DNA from: Cloacibacillus sp. | Lineage (GTDB): Bacteria; Synergistota; Synergistia; Synergistales; Synergistaceae | Length of the DNA: 64,000 nucleotides | NCBI GenBank assembly: GCA_036655895.1 | Contig: JAVVPF010000007.1 | Span: 22,717-86,716, forward strand | Direction of reading: 5' to 3' | In this document: positions 25,922 through 33,389 of the stretch, piece after piece | Numbering within the stretch: the first letter of the stretch is position 1 | Layout: each line of letters begins with the position of its first letter | The notes under the pieces: generated by a model | Told to the model about the DNA's origin: nothing | The model's input: only the letters and a program-made list of their open reading frames with translations | Database searches by the model: none | Translations under genes and position numbers: made by a program

Positions 25922-26018
25922 ATGCCCGCGCAATGACCAAGATGGTTTCGCCCGATTTACCGAGTGGAACTATACGCTTTATAAATTGGAAAATTTATCA
26001 GCGAAAGGTGTTTTGCCG

Positions 26019-26936
26019 TTGTTTCATTGCAGACTTAGAGGCGCTTTTATCATCATTCTTTTATTTATAGCCACCGCGTCAGCCCCCTCTCTATCAGAGG
26101 CGGGGCCCAAACGAATCATCTCTGTCACTCCTGTGGGGACTGAGATACTTTTTGCACTTGGGCAGGGGCAAAATATCGCGGGCGTGACGAGCTTTTGCGA
26201 CTATCCGCCTGAGGCGCTGAAGAAGCCCAAAATTGGCGGATATTCCGATATAAACTTCGAGGCGCTGGTAGCTCAGAGGGTGGATCTCGTCGTGCTGCAA
26301 GATATGCACTCGCAGTCTATCCCGGATCTTGAAAAATTAAAGATACCATATTTCGTAGTGAAGCAGGAAAACATCTCTGATATTTACAAAGCGGTGGACG
26401 GGCTTGGGAAAATCTGCGGAGCCTCTAAAAAGGCGGAGCTGATAGTTGCCGGCATGAAGAAGGATATAGCGGCGATAAGCAAAAAGGTGAACGGTCGTCC
26501 GCGCCCCAGCGTGCTGCTCTGCGTCTCGCGCGAACTCTCCGGCAATGTCATACCAGCGTTTTACGCCGCCGGCACAAGGAATTTTTATAATGAGGTCATA
26601 TCGCTTGCCGGAGGCGAGAACGTTATGGGGAAGACAAAGAGCGTCGTCACCTACCACAAAATATCTCAGGAGGGGCTTGCGCTCATAGACCCTAATGTGA
26701 TAGTGGACCTCGTCGGTGAAGCGAAATATTATCATTCGGCAGACAAGATAGATATAAATAAAGTATTCAATGAAAAATATTTAAAGGGCCAATGGCTTTC
26801 GGGGGTCAAGGTCAAAGCGGTGCGCGACGGGCGTATCTATATCATGGACGGCACCGTATTTCTGCGCCCAGGACCGCGCCTGCCCTTTATTATAAAATCC
26901 TTCGCGAAGGCGCTGCACCCCGAGGTAAAATGGTGA
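26019..26936 (+). CDS. btuF: Periplasmic B12-binding protein (BtuF type)
   Basis: About 305 residues. The N-terminus is a signal sequence (RGAFIIILLFIATASAPSLS), then the class III (helical-backbone) binding-protein domain: PKRIISVTPVGTEILFALGQG, GVTSFCDYPPEA, IGGYSDINFEALVAQRVDLVV and a C-terminal DGRIYIMDG. It would carry corrinoid from the outer-membrane receptor to BtuCD. The start is uncertain: a TTG at 26019 with AAAGGTG 8 bases upstream is preferred; a TTG at 25986 has no ribosome site. Overlaps btuD by 7 bp. The next genes and the riboswitch make B12, not heme or ferric siderophore, the likely ligand. Confidence 0.88.
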   Translation: MFHCRLRGAFIIILLFIATASAPSLSEAGPKRIISVTPVGTEILFALGQGQNIAGVTSFCDYPPEALKKPKIGGYSDINFEALVAQRVDLVVLQDMHSQSIPDLEKLKIPYFVVKQENISDIYKAVDGLGKICGASKKAELIVAGMKKDIAAISKKVNGRPRPSVLLCVSRELSGNVIPAFYAAGTRNFYNEVISLAGGENVMGKTKSVVTYHKISQEGLALIDPNVIVDLVGEAKYYHSADKIDINKVFNEKYLKGQWLSGVKVKAVRDGRIYIMDGTVFLRPGPRLPFIIKSFAKALHPEVKW

Positions 26937-27739
26937 TTTCCGCTGCGTCAGAAGTAACGCCAATAATGGAGGTTAGGAACCTTTCCTGTTCCTTTGCCGG
27001 AAAAAATATTCTTTCCGATATTTCGTTCGACATCCTGAAGGGTGAGTTTGCCGCGGTCGTCGGCCCGAACGGGGCCGGAAAAAGCACTCTTCTTAAGTGT
27101 TTGGGAGGCCTTGCGCCCCTTGCGGGAGGAAGCGTCGCAGTCCTGGGAGAGCCTACCGCCTCCATGAGCGCGTGCCGCATAGCCCGCAGCATCGCGTGGC
27201 TCCATCAAAACGGAGCCGCGGATATGCCCTACACTGTGCGCCAGTTTGCCATGCTTTCCCGTTATCCTTGGCGTCCTGTACTGAGCGGAGAATCAGATGA
27301 AGACCGCGTCATCGTTGAGAAGATGTTAAAACGCGCCGGGGCCGACAAATATGCGGATAGGGTCCTTTCGACCCTTTCAGGGGGGGAGCGTCAGCGCGCT
27401 CTGCTTGCGGCGGCTCTTGCGCAGGAGACTGAGATACTTTTCCTCGACGAACCCGCGAGCTTCTTGGACTACAGCAGCCAGGCCGAGATGCTGGAGTTGA
27501 TAGAGGCGGCATCGAGCGAAGGAAAGACGATAGTCATGGTCACTCATGATATCAATATGGCGCTTCACGGCGCGGACCGCATAATCGCGCTGAAAGGCGG
27601 AGGGCTGGTCTGGAACGGCGCGGCGGAGGATTTTCTTTCTTGCGGTATGATGAACGATATATTCGGCACGGATTTCGTAGCTTTCCAAAACGCGGGGCAG
27701 ATGCGCCCCTATGTCGTGCCGATGGGGCTCGTGTCATGA
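26930..27739 (+). CDS. btuD: B12 ABC transporter, ATPase subunit
   Basis: 269 residues. Walker A GPNGAGKST, the Q-loop in WLHQNGAADMPYTVRQF, signature LSGGERQR, Walker B EILFLDEPAS and the switch His in MVTHD mark an ABC ATPase of the FecE/BtuD group. It powers import through BtuC. The ATG at 26930 overlaps the btuF end, with GAGGT just upstream; longer readings are an out-of-frame overlap with btuF. Stop overlaps the btuC start (ATGA). Confidence 0.94.
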   Translation: MVISAASEVTPIMEVRNLSCSFAGKNILSDISFDILKGEFAAVVGPNGAGKSTLLKCLGGLAPLAGGSVAVLGEPTASMSACRIARSIAWLHQNGAADMPYTVRQFAMLSRYPWRPVLSGESDEDRVIVEKMLKRAGADKYADRVLSTLSGGERQRALLAAALAQETEILFLDEPASFLDYSSQAEMLELIEAASSEGKTIVMVTHDINMALHGADRIIALKGGGLVWNGAAEDFLSCGMMNDIFGTDFVAFQNAGQMRPYVVPMGLVS

Positions 27740-28713
27740 AGCGCCGCCTCTTGGTTCTCTATCTTCTTTCCGCGCTCGTTCTCTGCGCGTCGCCGTTTAT
27801 CGGCGCGTACTTTATATCTCCCGACGCCCTCTTTGGAGGAGCGGACCCCGCGGCTTCGCAGATATTGTTTGAGCTGCGCATCCCGCGCGCCGCGCTAGGC
27901 TGGCTAACGGGCGCCACGCTCGCCATCTGCGGGCTTATCTTTCAGGCGCTGTTCAGAAATCCGCTCGCGTCGCCCGACATGCTCGGCGTCTCCATGGGCG
28001 CGGCTCTCGGCGCGGTCGCCTACATCAGGCTCGGTATATCGTTTGCCTTGTTCGGCCTCATCTCTGGACTCTCATTCGCCGCTTTTACCGGAGCTTTTCT
28101 TGCCATTGCCCTGCTGTATGCTGCGGGCAGTTTTAAAAGAGGCGGCCTTTCAATGGGCTCGCTGCTGCTTGCCGGCGTTGCTCTAAACTTTCTCTTTGGC
28201 AGTTTCAACATGATGATCCAATATACTGGCGGATTTGCAGACAGCTTCAAGATGATGAGATGGACGATGGGCGGCCTTCAGACGGTCGGCTTCGCCTCCG
28301 CTCTCGCCTCGCTGCCTGGGCTTGTCATTATCGGCGCTGTTGGGTGGCTTGTAGGACCGCAGCTTGACCTTCTCGTCTGCGGAGAGGATATGGCGGCCAG
28401 CCGCGGCGTATCTGTGAAAAATCTTCGCCGGCTGGTTTTCTTCTTTGTTTCGCTTGTAATAGGCGTAAGCGTCGCCCTCTGCGGCCCCATCGGTTTCGTC
28501 GGGCTGATGTGCCCGCATATTGCACGCGCGTTGACCGGCAGATCGCACAGGCAGCTTACGATAAGCTGCGCCTTCTTCGGAGGAGCCTTCCTCGTCATCT
28601 GCGACACCGCCGCGAGGGCCTTCTGGGCGCCCACGGAGATACCGGTAGGCATAATCACCTCGGCGATAGGCTCGTCGTTCTTTCTGTGGCTGCTAGTAAA
28701 GGGGCGGGGCTGA
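27736..28713 (+). CDS. btuC: B12 ABC transporter, permease subunit
   Basis: 325 residues, strongly hydrophobic with about ten membrane helices, FecCD/BtuC family. Markers: LRIPRAALGWLTGATLAICG near residue 50, then QALFRNPLASPDMLGVSMGA, the RNPLA.P..LG loop of this family; GVALNFLFGSFNMMIQY; and CGPIGFVGLMCPHIAR, the G-rich loop that contacts the ATPase. Start ATG at 27736 overlaps btuD (ATGA) and the stop shares a base with the next ATG. Forms BtuC2D2 with the upstream ATPase for corrinoid import across the inner membrane. Confidence 0.95.
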   Translation: MKRRLLVLYLLSALVLCASPFIGAYFISPDALFGGADPAASQILFELRIPRAALGWLTGATLAICGLIFQALFRNPLASPDMLGVSMGAALGAVAYIRLGISFALFGLISGLSFAAFTGAFLAIALLYAAGSFKRGGLSMGSLLLAGVALNFLFGSFNMMIQYTGGFADSFKMMRWTMGGLQTVGFASALASLPGLVIIGAVGWLVGPQLDLLVCGEDMAASRGVSVKNLRRLVFFFVSLVIGVSVALCGPIGFVGLMCPHIARALTGRSHRQLTISCAFFGGAFLVICDTAARAFWAPTEIPVGIITSAIGSSFFLWLLVKGRG

Positions 28714-29516
28714 TGCACCCGCTGCGTTTTCCCGGCGTGAGGCTGGGCGGCACCTCATGGGTCGTGCCGGGCGCTTTTTCCGAAAACATGCGTGTGCTCT
28801 CCAAAGAGGCGCAGGATATGCAGCTTGTACTCTTTGACAATCAATACGGTTCAAACATTCCAACGCAGACCGAGGTAAGAGAACTTGCCGCGCTGCGCCG
28901 CGACCTTGACATGAGCTGCACCGTTCATTTCCCGGACGACATCTGCCTTTCGACCGACGCCGCGGAGCGCGTGCGCTGCGAGGACTCTTGCCTCAGGATA
29001 ATGGAGCTTTTCGCTCCGCTGGAGCCGTTCGCGTGGATACTGCATCTGGATGGGGAGCTTTTCGGACGTTTTCCAAGCGCGGATATGCCGGCGTGGCTTG
29101 AAAAAAGCGGCGGCTCACTTAAAAGGCTCGCGGACAACATCGACGAACCAGCCGCGATATGCGTCGAGACGCTTGACTACAACATAGAAATAGCCTGTCC
29201 GCTGATAGAGGAGCGCGGCCTTTCAATGTGCCTGGACATAGGGCATCTTGTCAGATACGGACACCCGGTGCTTGAACAGATGCGCCGTTACCTGCCGCAC
29301 ACGCGCTGCCTTCATATCCACGGCGTAACGGAAGACGGCACGGATCACGTCAGCATGAGCAGCTTCGACCCCGCGCTGTTTCGCGCGATCGTCTCGATGC
29401 TTGCGCAGGACGGCCGTGAACGCGTGATGACGCTTGAGGTCTTTGAAAATAATTACGAGCTTTCGCTCGAGGCCATAAGAAAATTTATATCAATGGAAGA
29501 AAAGGGAGGATATTGA
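28713..29516 (+). CDS. cbiR: CbiR-type cobamide-remodelling phosphodiesterase (AP-endonuclease-2 TIM barrel)
   Basis: 267 residues. The protein starts RFPGVRLGGTSWVVPGAF and DMQLVLFDNQ, then SCTVHFPDDI, ICVETLDYN, LSMCLDIGHLV, CLHIHGV and MTLEVFENN. These acidic and His positions match metal-binding sites of the AP endonuclease 2/xylose-isomerase-like barrel. The R.G.TS start, the LVLF.N stretch and the location next to btuFDC under a cobalamin riboswitch match CbiR, an enzyme that hydrolyses the nucleotide loop of imported cobamides so that the lower base can be exchanged. Expected product: cobinamide phosphate or a similar corrinoid. It overlaps btuC by one base. Later remodelling genes are not in the window. 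Confidence 0.85.
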   Translation: MHPLRFPGVRLGGTSWVVPGAFSENMRVLSKEAQDMQLVLFDNQYGSNIPTQTEVRELAALRRDLDMSCTVHFPDDICLSTDAAERVRCEDSCLRIMELFAPLEPFAWILHLDGELFGRFPSADMPAWLEKSGGSLKRLADNIDEPAAICVETLDYNIEIACPLIEERGLSMCLDIGHLVRYGHPVLEQMRRYLPHTRCLHIHGVTEDGTDHVSMSSFDPALFRAIVSMLAQDGRERVMTLEVFENNYELSLEAIRKFISMEEKGGY

Positions 29517-29520
29517 CCAG

Positions 29521-30147
29521 ATGCTGCAGTACATGAACGACGGCGGGATCATAATGTGGATAATAGCGGCGCTCTCTGTCGTCGCCGCGGCCGTTGCCGC
29601 CGAAAGATTTCTCTTCTTTCGCCAGCAAAGCGCGGAACCGGAAACACTAGAAAAGCGACTGGGCGAGGCGATAAAAAACGGAGATATGGAAGAGGCGAAG
29701 GCCATCGCGGCCTCCTCGGCAGGCTCCTTGAACAGACTTTTTACGGCAGCGCTCTGCGAATGGCAGGACTCTCCGCAGGAAATGGAACTCTTGCTGGCGC
29801 AGCAGATACGCCGCGAAATCTTCAGATGGGAAAAGAAGCTCTACATTCTTGAACTCATCGGAAAAACGGCGCCCTTGCTGGGGCTGCTGGGGACGGTGCT
29901 TGGCATGGTCGAAATGTTCGGCACTCTCCACGCGGGCGCCCAGATAAGCGCCTCCGCCGTCACAGGCGGTATATGGAAGGCGCTCTATACCACGGTTGCC
30001 GGGCTCACCGTCGCCATCCCCGTCATTTTCGTTTACGGCCTGCTTAACTCGCGAATAGACAACGAAGAGGAGACGCTCAAAAGGGGCGCCGATTTTATAA
30101 CGAGACTGCGGATGGGCTGCACAGATGGCAAGACGCGGAAGGAATAA
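29521..30147 (+). CDS. exbB: ExbB/TolQ/MotA-type proton channel subunit
   Basis: 208 residues with three membrane segments: IIMWIIAALSVVAAAVAAE near residue 10, a pair at ~115-135 (LIGKTAPLLGLLGTVLGMVEMF) and at ~155-180 (ALYTTVAGLTVAIPVIFVYG). The GLLGTVLGMV and TTVAGL signatures define the MotA/TolQ/ExbB family. With ExbD it uses the proton motive force to energise TonB. Starts 4 bases after cbiR, with GGGAGG upstream, and overlaps exbD by 23 bp. A dedicated set for B12 receptors is implied by the operon. Confidence 0.94.
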   Translation: MLQYMNDGGIIMWIIAALSVVAAAVAAERFLFFRQQSAEPETLEKRLGEAIKNGDMEEAKAIAASSAGSLNRLFTAALCEWQDSPQEMELLLAQQIRREIFRWEKKLYILELIGKTAPLLGLLGTVLGMVEMFGTLHAGAQISASAVTGGIWKALYTTVAGLTVAIPVIFVYGLLNSRIDNEEETLKRGADFITRLRMGCTDGKTRKE

Positions 30148-30514
30148 AAGCGCGGATATCGACATCACGCCGCTCATCGACGTCCTCTTCATGCTGATAA
30201 TATTTTTTGTCCTCACCGCCTCCTTCGTGCAGGGCAATCTTAAGGTAGACCTTCCAGCGGGAGAGGGAGCGCCGACAGATACGCGCGGCGCCGTCATTCT
30301 CACAGTCTCGCCAGGCGACAGGTTCCAATGGGACGGGCGCGAAACCACAAAGGCCGAACTGCCGAAGCTCGCGGCCGCGCTCAACGGACGCAAGTTGCTC
30401 GTAGCTGGCGATAAAGATGTGTCATACGGCAGCGTCACAGAGGCGCTGTCATTACTGCGAAAGTCCGGAGTGCCATCAGCCGGGCTGATGCTTGCGGGAG
30501 AAGATGCAAAATGA
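30125..30514 (+). CDS. exbD: ExbD/TolR-type stator subunit
   Basis: 129 residues. A short cytoplasmic start is followed by DIDITPLIDVLFMLIIFFVL, the single membrane helix with the essential Asp of ExbD, then a periplasmic domain ending SVTEALSLLRKSGVPSAGLM. It partners ExbB in the proton-driven motor. Overlaps exbB (23 bp) and tonB (4 bp, ATGA). Confidence 0.95.
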   Translation: MARRGRNKSADIDITPLIDVLFMLIIFFVLTASFVQGNLKVDLPAGEGAPTDTRGAVILTVSPGDRFQWDGRETTKAELPKLAAALNGRKLLVAGDKDVSYGSVTEALSLLRKSGVPSAGLMLAGEDAK

Positions 30515-31248
30515 CGTATACCTGTGAAGCGCACAACAGATGGGCGGCGGCGGTGGTCTTCAGCATCGCGCTAAACGCGGCGGTACTGCTTCTTATAGGC
30601 TGCTGCGAGTTAAAGGCGCACCCAGAGCCCACGCCTATAATGACTGTCAGCCTAGCCGACTATCGAGCCGCGGCCTCGCGTTCACCCAAAGCCGCGCAGC
30701 ATGGAGGCCTCAAGCCAGTTTCTTCGGTGGTTCCAAAGTCCGCTGTGCCGGAGGAAAAGCGAAAGCGGCAGATTCAGCAGACCGATGTAAATAGAGCGTC
30801 AAAGAAGATGGAAAACAGCACGAAAGATGAACTGCCTGTTTCAAAAGCAATGGCTGCTGAAACGTCGGCGCAGCAGGTTGGCGACGAAGGCGCGCCCGCC
30901 TCTGAAAACGCAGGCGGGGTCGGTTCGGAGTTTGGCGGCGCGTCTGCCGCAGGCGATGGGCGTGCTGCTGGAGACGACGGCGGCGGTGTTTTTGAGCTAA
31001 GTGGGCTTACCGTGCTAAAAAAAGTGCTGCCGGACTATCCTCTTTTTTCGCGCAAGAGAAAGGAGGAGGGAACAAGCGTCGTGCTTGCCGCATTGGATAA
31101 CGGAGCGGTCGTATCGGCGGAGCTTGAAAGATCCAGCGGATTTGAGCGTCTAGACAGCGCCGCTCTGAAGGCCGTAAAGGGATGGAAATTCCATTCCGAC
31201 GGACGGCTCCGAGTCCGTATACCGTTTGCGTTTAAAATCGCGTATTAA
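30511..31248 (+). CDS. tonB: TonB-type energy transducer
   Basis: 245 residues. Inner-membrane anchor near residues 11-31 (AAAVVFSIALNAAVLLLIG), a long charged and Ala/Gly-rich periplasmic spanner, and a C-terminal TonB domain (VLPDYPLFSRKRKEEGTSVV, then SSGFERLDSAALKAVKGWKF, ending RVRIPFAFKI). The classic Pro/Lys repeat is weak, but order and C-terminal motif are clear. It should transmit energy to the btuB product encoded next (94 bp) and perhaps the receptors at 39.3 and 47.8 kb. Confidence 0.9.
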   Translation: MTYTCEAHNRWAAAVVFSIALNAAVLLLIGCCELKAHPEPTPIMTVSLADYRAAASRSPKAAQHGGLKPVSSVVPKSAVPEEKRKRQIQQTDVNRASKKMENSTKDELPVSKAMAAETSAQQVGDEGAPASENAGGVGSEFGGASAAGDGRAAGDDGGGVFELSGLTVLKKVLPDYPLFSRKRKEEGTSVVLAALDNGAVVSAELERSSGFERLDSAALKAVKGWKFHSDGRLRVRIPFAFKIAY

Positions 31249-31341
31249 CGCAGCTCCTCTGAAACAAATTAGCTGATAGGAATTTACCCGCTGTTGTCAG
31301 GTTTTTTTTTGCAAAAATTTTTGAAGGATGTGTTTTTCGAT

Positions 31342-33249
31342 ATGTCTGGAAAGTTAAAGTTATTTTCTTTATTCGTAGTTCTTACTATCCTGTTCTGTTC
31401 AGCTCCGCTCAGCGCGAACGAAACAAAAAGCGGGGATATTGCCGAGGTCGCCGGAGTAGAGGTGACTGGATCGCGTCTGGCCGACAGCATCGCCGACGTT
31501 CCGTCTCCGACTTATGTTGTGACGCGCGAAGAAATAGAACGCAGCGGAGCGCGCGACGTCCAGGAGGCGCTTTCCTCCGTCCCAGGAGTGAACACCCTCG
31601 TAAACGCCGCCTCTATGGCGCAGAGCAAGGGAGTTTCGATACGCGGCCTCAACACAGAGGTGCTGTTGCTTGTCGACGGCATTCCATTTATGAACAATAA
31701 TTTTGGTGTGGGCGAGCAGCTTGGCTCCCCGTTTGACCTGCGTTCCATCTCTCTTACCGACGTAGAACGCATAGAGGTGGCAAAGGGCGCAAGCTCCGCC
31801 ATCTACGGCTCCAGCGCCGCGGGCGGCGTCATCAACGTCATAACGCGCGGCGGCGCTGAAAAATCATCTGGCCGCGTTCTGGTTGAGGGCGGAAACAAAG
31901 ACTGGCTTCGCGGCAATGTGCGCGGAGACCTTGTGCTTAGCAATGACCTCAGAGTTTCTATCTCATACACGCGCACCCAGGAGGGCGACGTAAAGATGCG
32001 CCTTGCAGACCCAGCGACGGGGCTCTACGATTACGGTACAGACTACAAGGCAAACGATTACTCATTCCGCTTTGCCAAAGGCCCGTGGTCATTTGTCGGA
32101 GCAGTTGGGGATTATAAATCTAAATGGGACTATACCAGCACATGGGGTGCTCCCTCTACATCACAGGACAGCCAGAAAAATAAATATCACCGTTTTGCCC
32201 TGAACTACGCGGATGGAAAAACGACGGGACGCGTCTACCATAATCAAAACGACAAGGACGTCTATGACAGCTCCGGCGTCACCTATTATACGGACAAGAC
32301 CCTGGGCGCCACCTTCAACCGTAAAACGGAAATAGGGACATTGCCGTTCGTCTTTGGCCTTGACTGGAAGCGCATAGAGGGCGACTACGCCAATCACGAC
32401 AACCCGTGGGGCGACGCGGACGCTTACAGCACAAAAAGAGAAGGATGGGCGCCATACATGGAGACCTCCATCCCTATAGGCGAAGCTGCCTTTGACATAG
32501 GCCTGCGTTACGAATACTGGAACATCGATAACGGCGCGGACGCCAAAGAATTTTTGCCCCGTGTTTCGCTCAACTGGGCCAACCGCAACGGGCTGCTCTA
32601 TTATGTCACAGCCGGACGGTACTTCTCCATGCCTAGCTTCTACCAGATGTTTGGCAGCATTCCTTTTTCTCTTGAAAAGAACCCCGACCTGAAACCGGAA
32701 AAGGGTTGGACCTACGACATAGGCCTCAAGGACGACGGCGCAAAAAATCCCTGGAACTTTGGGCTCTTTTATATAGATATGAAGGATAAAATCAATTATT
32801 CTTCCGATCCCCTCACTTGGATGGGCAAATATGTCAACGTCGACGAATATAGGGGATGGGGCTTCGAAGGAAAATATAAATGGAACTTCCACGAAAGCTG
32901 GTCCTACACGCAGGGACTGTCCTACATCCACGCGGAACAGAAATCTGGCGGCGGCGAGTGGGAGCGAGCCGACCAGCCGCGCCTTGACCTATCGGGCGTG
33001 CTTGGGTTCAGCAAAGATCCGTGGAAAGCGGAGCTTATGATGCATTATTACGGAGACAGGCGCATCTCCAACACTAATTACAGCGACGAGGATATCTTTA
33101 TCGTAAACGCCGCCGTCTCATGGAAAGTGGAGCGCACAACGCTGCGTCTTGCCTGCACAAACATTTTTGACAAAGAGTTCTTCCTGAATAATTCAGGGTA
33201 CATCACGCCGGAAAGAAGAATCGTCCTCTCCGCCTCGTACGAATTCTAA
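31342..33249 (+). CDS. btuB: TonB-dependent outer-membrane receptor, BtuB-like
   Basis: 635 residues. Signal peptide at 1-22 (LFSLFVVLTILFCSAPLSA), then VAGVEVTGSRLADS as a possible TonB box region, a plug domain (EEIERSGARDVQEALSSVPG; VSIRGLNTEVLLLVDG; RIEVAKGASSAIYGSSAAGG; VINVITRG) and a 22-strand-type barrel with aromatic girdles ending in ASYEF (C-terminal Phe). It imports corrinoid across the outer membrane in the same transcript as btuFDC, cbiR and tonB-exbBD. The start could also be 31294; 31342 gives a clean signal peptide. It is less like the receptors at 39.3 and 47.8 kb than those are to each other. Confidence 0.92.
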   Translation: MSGKLKLFSLFVVLTILFCSAPLSANETKSGDIAEVAGVEVTGSRLADSIADVPSPTYVVTREEIERSGARDVQEALSSVPGVNTLVNAASMAQSKGVSIRGLNTEVLLLVDGIPFMNNNFGVGEQLGSPFDLRSISLTDVERIEVAKGASSAIYGSSAAGGVINVITRGGAEKSSGRVLVEGGNKDWLRGNVRGDLVLSNDLRVSISYTRTQEGDVKMRLADPATGLYDYGTDYKANDYSFRFAKGPWSFVGAVGDYKSKWDYTSTWGAPSTSQDSQKNKYHRFALNYADGKTTGRVYHNQNDKDVYDSSGVTYYTDKTLGATFNRKTEIGTLPFVFGLDWKRIEGDYANHDNPWGDADAYSTKREGWAPYMETSIPIGEAAFDIGLRYEYWNIDNGADAKEFLPRVSLNWANRNGLLYYVTAGRYFSMPSFYQMFGSIPFSLEKNPDLKPEKGWTYDIGLKDDGAKNPWNFGLFYIDMKDKINYSSDPLTWMGKYVNVDEYRGWGFEGKYKWNFHESWSYTQGLSYIHAEQKSGGGEWERADQPRLDLSGVLGFSKDPWKAELMMHYYGDRRISNTNYSDEDIFIVNAAVSWKVERTTLRLACTNIFDKEFFLNNSGYITPERRIVLSASYEF

Positions 33250-33321
33250 GACCGCATCACTTGCTGGCAGTCTTGCCGGCAAAAATAAAAATATATTTCT
33301 GCGGCACTTCCCTCACTTGCA

Positions 33322-33364
33322 GCACAGCGGCGAGCCTTCCAATAAAGAAGGCTCGCCGCTGTGC
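33322..33364. repeat. 18-bp perfect hairpin between convergent operons
   Basis: GCACAGCGGCGAGCCTTC (33322-33339) pairs exactly with 33347-33364 around a 7-base loop. It has no T-run on either side, yet it lies between the convergent ends of btuB and the surface operon. It may block read-through or act after transcription as a 3'-end stabiliser. Confidence 0.8.
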
Positions 33365-33389
33365 CGTTGAAACTTAAAAACCTGTGGCC

